64,000 nt of DNA from Erinaceus europaeus (GCF_950295315.1 NC_080171.1:33968361-34032360), one strand, 5' to 3'; shown: positions 33,050 through 51,452, counted from the first letter of the stretch. Notes: generated by a model from the sequence alone, not told the origin. A program made the numbers and translations.

Positions 33050-33612
33050 ATATTGTTGGGCTGGGGCTATGACTCAACCTGCCAATACCCATGTCCATCA
33101 GAGAAGCAATTCCGGAAGTCAGACCTCCCACCTGTTCCTCAAAGAATTTTGGTCCATACTCCCAGAGGGGTAAATGACAGGGGGAGTAAACCGGAGAGTT
33201 CTGTACCCCCATTCCATCAGGACCTGAAGTATTTGTCACCAAGAATCTTGTTTTTATATCAGCAATGAAAGGGTAGCAAGTCTGGATAACAACAGAGGAA
33301 GCTAGGCATGATTTTGCTTATTTAAGAAGAGAGGTAAAAAGGAAACATAGCCAGAAGTAGTAATAGGTTTAACGTTGAACTAGAAAGGAAGTGAAAGCAG
33401 AACCGTTGAAAAGATGGGGGTGGGGGGGGCATATAGATAGATAGATAGATAGATAGATAGGGAATCAGTCTATATCAATGACCTTGGAGAACTACCGCAG
33501 TTACTAGTTGAGGGGATGGAATACAAATCTTTGGTGGTGGGAACTGTATGGAATTATACCCCTACTAACTTATAATTTTTTAAATTAATATTAAATCTCT
33601 AATTTAAAAAAA
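33050..33612 (+). mobile_element. Family-X-related retroposon, forward, diverged
   Basis: It runs from CCCATGTCCATCAGAGAAGC past CATACTCCCAGAGGGGTAAA to the 3' end words GGTGGTGGGAACTGTATGGA and AATTATACCCCTACTAAC, closing with an A-rich tail. Internal length differs from the other copies. A (GATA)7 run is at 33433-33461 with a G run just before it. Confidence 0.65.
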
Positions 33613-33810
33613 TGGATACTGTTGAATGAAAAATGAGACCTAGTGGTTTGGTGGTGTAAAGGTTTTGAACTGAGGTCATTTTATATGTATTATTTATTTC
33701 TTCTATCATACAGTTGCCCCCGTTTTACCTGATTTACGTACTCCCCCACCACCTTCCCTTTTGGTAACTGCTAATTGTTCTTATAGTCTAAAATTTTATT
33801 TTTGTTTAAT

Positions 33811-34100
33811 TTTTTATATTTATTTATTTTACTTATTCTCTTTTGTTGCCCTTGTTGTTTTATTGTTGTAGTTATTGTTGTTATTGATGTCACTGTTGTT
33901 GGATAGGACAGAGAGAAATGGAGAGAGAAGGGGAAGACAGAGAGGGGGAGAGAAAGACAGACACCTGCAGATCTGCTTCACTGCTTGTGAAGTGACTCCC
34001 CTGCAGGTGGGGAGCCAGGGACTCGAATCGTGATCATTAAGCCGGTCTTTGCACTTCGAGCCAATTGCACTTTAACCCACTGCACTACCACCTGACTCCC
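33811..34100 (-). mobile_element. SINE A, long form
   Basis: Tail part TTGTTGTTTTATTGTTGTAG, CACCTGCAGATCTGCTTCAC, CCCTGCAGGTGGGGAGCC and a head ending CTACCACCTGACTCCC. The imperfect target duplication is TTTTTGTTTAATTT / TTTTTGCTTAATTT. Confidence 0.88.
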
Positions 34101-34499
34101 TGTTTTTGCTTAATTTATTTCATCTGTTTGTGTTCTCTGTGTACCACATATTAGCAAAATCATTGTTTCTCTCCAGCTGTCTTTTTTCATTAAGCTTATA
34201 GGTACATCCGTTTTGTTTCAAATGGCAGGACTAACTAACTACTTGCCTTCCTTTTTTGGGGGGGAGGGGGAATCTTTATTTTCAGAGTTCTAAATCTTCA
34301 GTCTCTCCACTGTAATCCACCACAGTTTCACTAAGGTTATAGACATGGACCAGCCATCTTCTCTACAACTATCTGTCCACATTTATTCATTATTGCCGTC
34401 CCCCCCCTTTTTTTTTTTCCTGATTCAGTCCTCTCTTCACTTCCAAGCCACTCATGACAACATAACTACCTCTATATGTCACTCTCCTTTTCCTTCTGT

Positions 34500-35400
34500 C
34501 TCTCTGGGTGCTGATGGAGCTGGAGTTCAGAGCCCTCTTATCTTTATCCCGTCACTTCTCCCCCACTAGGAGTATAGATCATGGTTGTTTTGGGGAGCAG
34601 AAGGTAGCAGTTCTGGCTTCTGCAGTTGCTTCTCCTATGAACATGGGCATTGACAGGTCGATCCATACCCCTAGCCTGTTTCTGTCTTTCCCTAGTGGAC
34701 CAGAGCCTGGAAGTGTGAGTGTCCAGGACACATTGGTGAGGTTATCTGCCCAGAGAAGTCGGAATGGAGTCATGGTAGCATCTATAATTTGGTGTCTGGA
34801 AGGTGGCATGACCTAAGTTGAGATAAGGTGGTTAATGAACAGGAACCAAACAGTAGTATTAGAGCAGATGAGATTAGGGATTCTAGGGTAGAAGAAAGCT
34901 AGGAAGTCCATTTTAGGCATGTTCCTGGGTGCACACAACTATGGTAGTTTTGCTTGAGTTTAATAGCTAGCCTGAAGTTGGGTAAGAATATTGTGTGAGA
35001 GAATGGTGTCAGAGTAGAGAAGATGGGCTAGCAAGTTGGACTAGGGTAAGGAGTAACTCCCATTCTTGGAAAAAAAAATTCTGTGGATAAAATTAACTAT
35101 TTACCTCCATCCACCTGACCTAGGGCCATATATATATAGTTTATATTTAGCACCAGAGTCTGTGTAACCTCTAGGTCCCTGTCAATCTGAGCTCACAGCT
35201 CATGGTCATAGCTGGGGACATTGCAGGCTGTACTCATTTCAGGACCAGCCTTTCTTGAGTGGTAGGGCAGGATACCCCACCCTCCCTTCAGAGACTGGGG
35301 ATATCCCTACTGTCAATTGCTTTATGGTGAGGACAAGGTCCTGGGTGGGCCCACAGGATGATGCCGTTCCTAATGGAAGCGACCAGTCTGCCTTCTTTCC
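34500..35400 (-). mobile_element. Family-X long copy, diverged
   Basis: The body is recognisable from GTAGCAGTTCTGGCTTCTGC to GTGTCCAGGACACATTGGTG. Past the GGTTCCAGATG position the sequence continues for about 590 bases instead of ending in a GCCAAGATGG leader. This extension shares words with the 51870-52262 copy, including ATCTGAGCTCACA. Confidence 0.65.
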
Positions 35401-35409
35401 CTTTTTTCC

Positions 35410-36009
35410 CCTTCCTTCCTTTCTTTTTCAAATAGCTGAATAGTATTATCTTCATCCATCTATCAGTGAATGAACACAGGCTATTTCTGTTTCTTGGATG
35501 TTACAAAGAATGCTGAAATAAAAGTAGGGATACATATACCTCTTTGGATTAGTGTTTTTGTTTTTGGCAGTAAATACCAAAGTGTGGGATAATTAGAGCT
35601 TATGTAATTTCCATTTTTAGTTCTTGAGGATCCTCCATACCACTTTCCATAATGGCTGTACCACTGCTACTTTCTCCAGCAGTGTGTAAGTGGTCCCTTT
35701 GCCACATCTTTCTGTAATATTTGGTTCTTATCCTTTGGATAATTATTCTTACAGGTGTGAGGTGCTATCTCTTACTTTTGTTTACATATCCAGAGTTGTG
35801 AGAGATAGTGAACATACTTTCACATTTCTGTTGACAGTTTATAATTCTTCTTAGAAGTCTCTATTCAGATTCTCTACTCATACTTTAAATGAAGCTGCTT
35901 GTTTTATTATTGAACTTTATTAATGCTTTCTATACTTTGGATACTAACCTCTTGTAGAATGTGTGATGGACAAATATCTTCTTCCATTCAGTAGGATGCT
36001 TTAGGATTT
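35410..36009 (-). mobile_element. Ancient L1 (L1M-type) 3' region
   Basis: ATAGCTGAATAGTATTATCT, CATAATGGCTGTACCACTGC, AGGTGTGAGGTGCTATCTCT and AACCTCTTGTAGAATGTGTG are characteristic of old L1 3'UTR regions in reverse orientation. It continues at 36591-36720 after two SINEs. Confidence 0.75.
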
Positions 36010-36069
36010 TTTATCTATTTTGCTGCTGGAGTTATTACTTGGGATTAGTGTCTGCATTGATTCCACCAC

Positions 36070-36245
36070 TCCTAGCAGCTTAACCATAAAAAAGAAAAAA
36101 GAAAGTGAGAGAAGACAGGGAAACAGACAGACACTGCAATACTGCCCCACTGTCTGTGAAGCTTCCCATGTGCAGCTGCTCCCATGTGGTGGTACCAAGT
36201 GCTTGAATCTAGGTCCTCACTGGTAAAGTATATCCTGTGTTGGGT
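36070..36245 (-). mobile_element. Old SINE C-like element nested in L1M
   Basis: GACAGACACTGCAATACTGC, GTGAAGCTTCCCATGTGCAG and a head with GAATCTAGGTCCTCACTGGT form a diverged tRNA-like SINE on the minus strand. Confidence 0.55.
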
Positions 36246-36280
36246 GAGCCACCTCCTAGCCTCTGGGATGTCTTAGTTTT

Positions 36281-36572
36281 TGTTTTGTTTTGTTTTGTTT
36301 TTTATTTTATTTATTCCCTTTTGTTGCCCTTGTTGTTTTATTGTTGTAGTTATTATTGTTGTTGTCGTCATTGTTGGATAGGACAGAGAGAAATGGAGAG
36401 AGGAGGGGAAGACAGAGAGGAGGAGAGAAAGATAGACACCTGCAGACCTGCTTCACCGCCTGTGAAGCGACTCCCCTGCAGGTGGGGAGCCGGGGTTCGA
36501 ACCGGGATCCTTCTGCCGTTCCTTGTGCTTTGCGCCACCTGCGCTTAACCCGCTGCGCTACAGCCCGACTCC
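36281..36572 (-). mobile_element. SINE A, long form, young
   Basis: The target duplication CTGGGATGTCTTAGTTTT / CTGGGACGTCTTAGTTTT (36263-36280, 36573-36590) brackets a full element with an intact head (GGTTCGAACCGGGATCCTTC). It sits inside the L1M copy. Confidence 0.93.
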
Positions 36573-36590
36573 CTGGGACGTCTTAGTTTT

Positions 36591-36720
36591 CACACTGTTT
36601 TTACTCTGTGCAGATTTTCATTCTGATGTAGTCTCTCTCACTTGTCTACTTTTGCTTTTGTTTCCTTTGCCTTGGAATCAAGTCCCTAAATATGTCAAGA
36701 CACTGATGTCAAAATGTATT
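36591..36720 (-). mobile_element. Ancient L1M 3' region, continuation
   Basis: CTTGTCTACTTTTGCTTTTG and TTTCCTTTGCCTTGGAATCA continue the L1M sequence broken at 36009 by SINE insertions. Confidence 0.65.
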
Positions 36721-36754
36721 GCCTAAGTTCATTTTATGTATTATATGATTGTTT

Positions 36755-37275
36755 TAATTAAAAAAAAACTTTATTCGTGATTTAATATTGATTTACAAAA
36801 TTATGAGATAACAGATTTAATTCCACATGGTTCCCACCACCAGAGTTCTGTGTCCCCATACCCTCCATTCCATTGGAAATTGTAGCATGTATAATTTACC
36901 TGTTGGATATGGGGCAAAATTGGTTGAACACAACAAATGACACTTAACACTTTAACAACTGGGAGCAAGTCCAAGCTCATCATATAAAGAAAAAGGCTAC
37001 AAAAGCTGGATAAGGGCAAGAGACTGGCTGACTTAATGACTACGATCTTTTTTGGTCAATACCAAACCACCTCATCAGGGAATTCTTAGATTCCCCCATA
37101 GATAATATGGGCCTAGACCTCTAATAGATCCCTCTCTTCCACCATCACTGGCCAGTTCTATCAGGAATGCCATCATAAGCCCACTTGTGGGCCTTTCCAG
37201 GACCTTGCCCTCACTATGAACAAGCAGTGGTAGGAACTGCCCCATTCTCCGCACTTGTTTCTTACATCCTTTTAA
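36755..37275 (-). mobile_element. Family-X-related retroposon, alternate body
   Basis: The 3' end words AATTCCACATGGTTCCCACC and ACCAGAGTTCTGTGTCCCCA belong to family X, with a tail to the left (A/T run at 36757-36768). Its 5' two thirds (ATGGGCCTAGACCTCTAATA, GGGCCTTTCCAGGACCTTGC) differ from the other copies, so it is a separate subfamily or a chimera. Confidence 0.55.
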
Positions 37276-37342
37276 GCGTGTGTGTTTACGTGTGTGTGCA
37301 AGCATATATTCTTAGTCATGTTAATGATGCAATTATTTATTT

Positions 37343-37615
37343 GTTTATTATTTTTTAACTATTTATTTATTTTCCTTTTTTGTTGCCCTTGTTCTTATCA
37401 TTGTTGTGGTTATTATTGTTATTGTCGGATAAGACAGAGAGAAATAGAGAGAGGAGGGGAAGACGGGGGAGAGAAAGACACCTGCAGACCTGCTTCACCA
37501 CTTGTAAAGCGACCCCCCTGCAGGTAGGAAGCTGGGGACTCAAAGTGTGATCCTTAGGCTGGTTCTTGAATTTCGAGCCATGTGCGCTTAACCCGAGCAC
37601 TACAGCCCGACCCCC
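37343..37615 (-). mobile_element. SINE A, long form
   Basis: The target duplication GCAATTATTTATTT is at 37329-37342 and 37616-37629. All parts are present, with the head slightly decayed (GAGCCATGTGCGCTTAACCC). Confidence 0.92.
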
Positions 37616-37620
37616 GCAAT

Positions 37621-37752
37621 TATTTATTTTTCTGAGAGAGAAGAGAACACAGAATCACTCATCTGACCCATGCTGTGCCAGGGATCCAACCTGCCTGGGA
37701 CCTTGTATGTGCAAGTCATATGCTAAATCACTGAGCTATTTCCCCTGCCACT
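37621..37752 (-). mobile_element. SINE C-like remnant
   Basis: TTATTTTTCTGAGAGAGAAG, CTGTGCCAGGGATCCAACCT and CTAAATCACTGAGCTATTTC form a diverged tRNA-like SINE in reverse. Confidence 0.55.
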
Positions 37753-38920
37753 TTGTGTATGTTTTCTAATATCTGTAACATATTTGTGGTTTGAGTTTCG
37801 ATTATTAAGAAAAAAAATTGTTAAGAATTTGGTGTGAAATCGCACCAAGATTAGGCTTATTTGTGTTTAGTAGAAAAATCAAATGAAAGCTTACTATCAT
37901 GATGATCTTTCTCACATAAAGATACTGACTCTTCAGCAACCCTAGTTCAGGTGTCATAGCCCCATAGGGCCATGAGAGCCTCTTCCATCTTCTCTTTCTC
38001 CCCTCCCCTCCTTTCCCTTGCCTTCCCTTCCCTCCCCTCCCCTCCCCTCCCCTCCCCTCCCCTCCCCTCCCCTCCCTTGCCTTCCCTTCCTCTCCCCTCC
38101 CCTCCCCTCTCCTCCCTTCCCCTCCCCTTCCCCATAGCAGTTAATTCCCATCTTCAGAACCACTGGAGCCCCCACCAGCTTGTTCATACTTCAGACAACA
38201 GGAAGGAGCAAGAGAAGGGCCAATCTTTGTGTGTACACACACACACCTCTTCTTGAAAAGTTATGTTTTCTTCAAGTGCATAAATTTCTTTAATTTTGGT
38301 GTTGTTTTAGGTTAAAAACAACAACAAAAAAAACTGAGTGGAAAGTTCAGAGATCCTGTTTATCCCAGAGTTCTCTTTATTTTGAAGTCTGCCTACATCT
38401 TTTCAGTGAGAAGACAGACACATTTGACCAGGAAGCTGGGAAGAATCATTTTTTTAGCTGGGAGCTTTGGTCTCTTCTGTAAATGTAGGGTTTGTGGCCA
38501 AGGTAGACCGGGAAATAATTGAAGAAACTGGTAATCTCCGTCACAAAGCCATTTAACACAAGAAAATCTTACCGTTTCTTCTTGGCTATGCAGAAACGAA
38601 GTCTAAGCCATAATCTGTTGCTTTTAGAGAACTATTTTTTTGTTTGCTAGTGTTGAAATAGTCAAGGACTCTGTTGTATATATAGTGGACTCTTGAAGAC
38701 TTTATCTTACCATTGGAAACAGTCATTTTATGTTAAACAAAAAATACATGTACACAAGTACATATGGGTATTTTACATTAGTATGCAAACATATTTAGTG
38801 TTTTTTAATGGAAATTGAAGGAATGCTTTATGGAATGGATTAGGACATGTTTTAAAATCCTTTACAGCCCTGTATGTATCTTTTGGTACATGCTACATTT
38901 CTGCTATTATTATTTTTTGA
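37753..38920. other. 18-kb TLE1 intron with one large polypyrimidine tract
   Basis: Apart from the CCCCT tract described separately nothing was recognised. Confidence 0.5.
37985..38135. repeat. (CCCCT)n polypyrimidine tract
   Basis: About 150 bases of almost pure C/T on the + strand with at least ten CCCCT units and flanking TTCCC variants. The minus strand, the template for TLE1 transcription, carries runs of four G at regular 5-base spacing. Confidence 0.95.
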
Positions 38921-39031
38921 TTAATTTTATTAGTGGTTTAGTAATGATTTAACAAGATTGTAAGATAACGGGTACAATTCCACACAATTTCTAATATCAG
39001 AGTTCTGTGCCCCATCCCCTCCGTTGGAAGC
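38921..39031 (-). mobile_element. Old family-X copy, left fragment
   Basis: AACGGGTACAATTCCACACA and GTGCCCCATCCCCTCCGTTG are the 3' portion of family X. The same copy seems to resume at about 40026 after younger insertions. Confidence 0.65.
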
Positions 39032-39321
39032 TGCCCTTTTTTTTTTTTTTCTCTGCCTCCAGGGTTATTGCTGGGGGTCAGTGCCTGCACTAGGAATCCA
39101 CTGCTCCTGGAGGCCATTCCCCGCCCCCTTTTTGTTGCCCTTGTTGTTTATTGTTGTTGTTGTTATTGTTGTCATTGCTGTCACTGTTGTTTGGATAGGA
39201 CAGAGAAAGGAGGGGAAGACAGAGGGGGAGGAATGATAGACATTTGCAAGCCTGCTTCACCACTTGGGAAATGATCCTCCCTGTAGGTGGGGAACCAGGG
39301 GCTCGAACCTGGATCCTTAGC
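39032..39321 (-). mobile_element. Headless SINE A, part of a chimera
   Basis: Poly(T), the CCTCCAGGGTTATTGCTGGG module, the TTGTTG part, GCAAGCCTGCTTCACCACTT and GGGGCTCGAACCTGGATCCTTAG are present. The element then stops abruptly where the tRNA-like head should follow, and family X begins on the next base. Confidence 0.85.
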
Positions 39322-39716
39322 AACACTGACAAGACCATAGGATAAGAGGGGTACAGTTCCCACCACCAGAGCTCTGTATCCCATCCCTTCCTCTGATAGC
39401 TTTCCTATTCTTTATCCCTCTGGGAGTATGAACCAGGGTCATTATGGGGTGCAGAAGGTGGAAGGTCTGGCTTCTGTTATTGTTTCCCCGCTGAACGTGG
39501 GCATTAGCAGGTCAATCCATACTTTAGCCTGTCTCTCTCTTTCCCTAGTGGGGCAGGGCTCTGAGGGAGCGGAGAACACATTAGTGGGGTCGTCTGTCTA
39601 GGGAAGTCCGGTTGGCATTGTGCTAGCATCTGGAACCTGGTGGCCAAACTTCCCAGTTTTGAAGCAGCCTCCTTGCAGAGCTCAGGCCATGCATTGTCTC
39701 TATGTCACCATCTTGG
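39322..39716 (-). mobile_element. Family-X short form, fused to the SINE
   Basis: From CAACACTGACAAGACCATAG through the shared body to CTAGCATCTGGAACCTGGTG, then a leader ending (minus strand) GGGGCCAAGATGGTGACATA. It has no poly(A) of its own. Its 3' end abuts the truncated SINE, whose tail serves the pair. Confidence 0.8.
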
Positions 39717-39730
39717 CCCCAAAAATCTTT

Positions 39731-40011
39731 TTTTTTTAATATTTATTTTATTTATTTATTCCCTTTTGTTGCCCTTGTTGTTTTATTGTTGTAGTCATTA
39801 TTGTTGTTGTTGTTGGATAGGACAGAGAGAAATTGAGAGAGATGGGGAAGACAGAGAGGAGGAGAGAAAGAGAGACACCTGCAGACCTGCTTCACCGCCT
39901 GTGAAGCGACTCCCCTGCAGGTGGGGAGCTGGGGTTCGAACCAGGATCCTTACGCTGGTCCTTGTGCTTTGCGCCACCTGCGCTTAACCCACTGCGCTAC
40001 AGCCCAACTCC
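39731..40011 (-). mobile_element. SINE A, long form, young
   Basis: The exact target duplication CCCCAAAAATCTTT (39717-39730, 40012-40025) brackets a full element with an intact head (GCGCCACCTGCGCTTAACCC). It inserted at the very 5' end of the family-X copy. Confidence 0.94.
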
Positions 40012-40025
40012 CCCCAAAAATCTTT

Positions 40026-40112
40026 ATGAAGTGCAGGAGGTGGGAGGTCTGGCTTCTGTAGTTGCTTCTTCACTCAGCATAGATGTTGGCAGGCCGATCC
40101 ATGCCCCCAGCC
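40026..40112 (-). mobile_element. Old family-X copy, middle fragment
   Basis: GGTGGGAGGTCTGGCTTCTG to GGCAGGCCGATCCATGCCCC is the family-X body, cut on the right by a SINE. Confidence 0.7.
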
Positions 40113-40395
40113 TTTTTTTTTAAAATATTTATTCCCTTTTGTTGCCCTTGTTTTATTGTTATAGTTATTATTGTTGTTGTTGTTATTGATGTCATCATTA
40201 TTGATAGGACAGAGAGAAATGGAGAGAGGAGGGGAAGACAGAGAGGGAGAGAAAGATACCTGCCAACCTGCTTCACCGCCTGTGAAACGACTCCCCTGCA
40301 GGTGGGGAGGTGGGCTCCAACTGAGATCCTTAGGCGAGTTTTTGCGCTTTGCGGCACATGAGCTTAACCCACTGTGCTACTGCCCGACACCCCGC
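40113..40395 (-). mobile_element. SINE A, long form
   Basis: Complete element from a T-rich tail through ATACCTGCCAACCTGCTTCA and CCCTGCAGGTGGGGAGG to a head ending CTACTGCCCGACACCCC. Confidence 0.88.
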
Positions 40396-40426
40396 CCCCC
40401 TTTTTCCCCTCTTCTTCCTCCTCTTT

Positions 40427-40583
40427 AAAGATTTTACTTATTAATGAGGAAGATGGAGGAGAGAGAGAGAGAGAGAGAGAGAACCAGACATCACTTTGGT
40501 ACATGTGTTCATGGGATTGAACTCAGCACCTCATGTGTTTAGAGTCCAGTGCTTTATCTACTGTGCTACCTCCCAGACCACAC
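40427..40583 (-). mobile_element. SINE C with (GA)n
   Basis: AAAGATTTTACTTATTAATG, a GA run at 40459-40482, ACCAGACATCACTTTGGTAC, GGGATTGAACTCAGCACCTC and a head ending TACCTCCCAGACCACA. Confidence 0.85.
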
Positions 40584-40587
40584 CCCC

Positions 40588-40830
40588 ATCCTGTTTTATC
40601 TTTCCCTAGTGTAGTAGGGCTCTGGAGAGATGTGGTTCTGGGACACATTGGTGAGATCATCCATCCTGGGAGGTCAGGATGACATCACAGTAGCATTTGC
40701 AACTTGGTGGCTGAAAGGAGGTATTATATAAAGCAAATTGTTCAATAAACAGGCACCCAAATGTGGGAATAGGGCAAATGAAACTAGGGATCTTCGTGTG
40801 GGAGGAAGCTAGGCCTGTATTTTTAACTTG
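40588..40830 (-). mobile_element. Old family-X copy, right fragment
   Basis: TTTCCCTAGTGTAGTAGGGC to GGACACATTGGTGAGATCAT is family-X body, followed beyond AACTTGGTGGCTGAAAGGAG by the long-form extension rather than the GCCAAGATGG leader. Confidence 0.65.
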
Positions 40831-40921
40831 TCCTGTCAGTAAATCTTTATTCTGATTTCAAAAGGAAAGTAGAACAAGAGGATCTTTTCTTTGTCTTTCT
40901 CATAGTATATTGATGTGATGA

Positions 40922-43398
<2,477 letters not shown>

Positions 43399-43477
43399 TA
43401 AGCAAATGTGTGTGTCTAAGGATGTCCTTTAGCACCTGGGACAATAAGCCTATTATCTCTGCTTTTCTGTGTATGCC

Positions 43478-43478
<1 letters not shown>

Positions 43479-43544
<66 letters not shown>
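43479..43544. repeat. (CA)n array after a WD40 exon
   Basis: 66 bases of pure AC repeat, 81 bases downstream of the donor at 43398. Confidence 0.97.
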
Positions 43545-43546
<2 letters not shown>

Positions 43547-44100
43547 CTACCTTCTGGCTAGCTAACTGTCCTTACCCTCTGAGAGCTTATTGCCTTTCTG
43601 CTGTGCTCAGCCATGACTAAGGCTTTATATTGACATTTGTATGTTCTTCAGCCATATACAAATACCAAACGTGTTTTAGAAATATCTCTAGCTTTTGCCA
43701 AAAGGTGGCACATCATGTATGAAGTGACAGTATGAAGGGTGCTAAATACTACAGATTTTCTTTGACTGATGATGGAATTAAATCTGGATAAATTCATCTT
43801 AAAGCCAAAATGGATTTAGTGCACCCAACCTACAAAGTGTAAGCCTATGTTAAATGTGCTCAGAACACTTAAGTTAGCCTGCATTCAGGCAAAATTATCT
43901 TTACACAAAGCTTATTTTCTAATAAAGTATTGACTGTCTCTTGAAATTTATTGACCTCTACATGTTGAAAAGCAGTCTGTAGATGCTGCTTACTTTTGGG
44001 GTTCTGTGGCTGACCAGGAAATACTGCTCACTGCCTCTACTCAGCATCCTAAGGATATAGCATGCTGCCTCTTACCAGCCTGAGAGATCAGAATTTGGGA
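43545..44100. other. TLE1 intron, no recognised feature
   Basis: Single-copy looking sequence. Confidence 0.5.
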
Positions 44101-44280
44101 ACTGGGAAACCTAACCATATTTGAAGTTCTGGGTTCAGTCCAAAACCCCTTAGGAGCACCTTGAAAATGATACCAGGGTATCAATGAGCTCATTGTCATA
44201 GAGATTATAGCTGTGCTGTGGTGTCTTTCTTCTCTGTATGTGTCTCTCCTCTCTCTCTCCCTCTCTTTCTCTCTTAACAT
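44101..44280 (+). mobile_element. Old tRNA-like SINE
   Basis: TTCTGGGTTCAGTCCAAAAC and AGCTGTGCTGTGGTGTCTTT followed by a CTCTCTCCC-rich segment match the older SINEs near 5100 and 18830. Confidence 0.55.
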
Positions 44281-44282
44281 TA

Positions 44283-45066
44283 AGAATTGGGCTTAGGAGG
44301 CCACTTAGTAGTGACATTCACATGCAAGTGCCGCATACTGGAGCCATGGTGTGTGTGTGTGTGTGTTTGTGTTTAAAATTAGGCTTTTCTACTGAATGCT
44401 TGCTACTTTCACACCATTTCTGAAGTCAAAAAGCCATAAGCCATGGATCATCTGTAGATGTTTTTTCTCTAGAAGCTTGTTTGTGCAAACAGAAGCTAAA
44501 GAATAAGAGAAAATCAACATAAGGATATTAGAAGGGGAGATTCCACAAATTTTGAACCACAGAAGGATTTTAAAGTATCTGTGTTTCTCAGTAACCAAAT
44601 ATTCCCTGTCTAGGGGTCATTCCAACTAGAAACTAGCACAGGTCCCTGGAATCTGCCTTTCTAATAACTCCAGTGATGGGGTTCTGTCCCCCTTTGCTTC
44701 TCTACTTGGCTCTTGCTAGCTCATCCCCTCTGCGGAAGCTGTTGCTTCTATGAGTTAGAGGTTATAGAGATCTTAAATGGCCTGTTAGAATTCACACATT
44801 ACTATGTATAAAAACCTGGGCTCAAGTTCTCAGCTACCACATGAAAGCGGTATGCAAAGGGGAAGCAACAGGAGCAGTGGAGCAGTGCTGTGGTATCTCT
44901 CTGTTTCCTTTCTCTCTCATTCGCTAGAGTCTAACATTGTGCCTGGGGAGAGAAGATAATGGTTATACAAAAAGCCCGCCGTGTCTGAATCTCTGGTGTC
45001 TCCAGGCTCAGTTCCCAGCACCACCATTATCCAGAGCTGAGCAATGTTCTGGTTAAAATAAAAGAA
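44283..45066 (+). mobile_element. Cluster of old tRNA-like SINEs with one SINE B
   Basis: Old heads near 44290 (GGGCTTAGGAGGCCACTTAG, with a GT run at 44348-44372) and 44780 (GGCTCAAGTTCTCAGCTACC) are followed by a SINE B at about 44940-45065 (GGTTATACAAAAAGCCCGCC, CCAGCACCACCATTATCCAG). The space between 44400 and 44780 has nothing recognised. Confidence 0.5.
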
Positions 45067-50477
<5,411 letters not shown>

Positions 50478-50563
50478 TAACTTGCCACAGTGTACTGGCT
50501 GACATCAGAAGTGAGGGTGCTTTGGAGGGAGTAGGGCTCTTGAGCATCTCTGTTCCGCATTAA

Positions 50564-50698
<135 letters not shown>

Positions 50699-51235
50699 AA
50701 ACATGTCATTTAACATTTATAGTTGATTTGGGCCAAAATGGTTTGAATTTGTAGAAATAGGAAACTTGTAACTTAAAAAAAAAAAAAAGAAAAAAGAAAG
50801 GAAAAAAAAAAAACAAACATGAAAACCTATTTCCAAGCCTCGACACAGAATGACTTTGAGTTGACAAAGAGGCGGCGACAGAGTCCATCAACAGAAGGGT
50901 CGCTATCTACCTAGACCAAATGGAGCGTCAAGATGAAGTGGACAGAGGGCCAAGGGTTGAGGCTTGAGGGACAGACGGACCCTGCTGACCAACCCAGGCA
51001 GAGCCCTTTTTTCCCCCCTTCTTCCTGTGTGACCTGCCCAGTAACCTTTCTGTTCCTTGAGCTTACCCTCTCGTTCCGTTCTTGGTAGAGCAGTGGTGTC
51101 TCCAATGAACTTGTTTCCTGGTTTTGCATCTTGTGAAATGTTTTTTTTTTTAATTTGTATTTTTGTTGAAGGTTAAACATTTGTATAAATTGTAAATATA
51201 TTTGGTTTATTACAGTAAAGGCTTTAGTACCAGTA
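50699..51235 (+). other. TLE1: TLE1 3'UTR
   Basis: About 540 bases run from the stop to the predicted cleavage region. A purine run at 50775-50815 is almost pure A with a few G, and could cause internal oligo-dT priming in cDNA work. The middle part is GC-rich, and the distal part (51135-51215) is T-rich and then AT-rich with TGTAAATATATTTGG. The 3' limit is inferred from the poly(A) signal. Confidence 0.8.
51214..51219 (+). terminator. TLE1: Probable TLE1 poly(A) signal AGTAAA
   Basis: AGTAAA is a known minor variant of AATAAA. It follows an AT-rich upstream stretch and precedes a T/G-rich stretch (CTTCATTGTTGTTAATC) about 40 bases on, as expected of a cleavage site near 51232-51240. No AATAAA occurs between the stop codon and this point in a comparable setting. 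Confidence 0.7.
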
Positions 51236-51452
51236 AGTGGCTTTCCTTTTCCTTCATTGTTGTTAATCAAAGCTTTGAGATTACTGATGTGGGTTCTATC
51301 AACAAAGCCTAAACATTTATAGAGGAAGTTCTAAAACACATTTCTTATTTTATAAATATGTCTGGTTGTGAATTCCTGTGTACTAGGACCTAATCTACAC
51401 TCTTCTGAGTTACAGAACACTCTGGGAGTTATAAATAGCTAAAGGTATTGTT

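Noticed and set aside
37947..38187. Gly/Arg/Glu-rich and Pro/Ser-rich frames over the CCCCT tract
   Set aside because: Low-complexity translations of the pentanucleotide repeat.
43479..43544. Regularly repeated units as a CRISPR-like array
   Set aside because: All regular repeats here are microsatellites or dispersed retroposons. There are no unique spacers and the host is a mammal.
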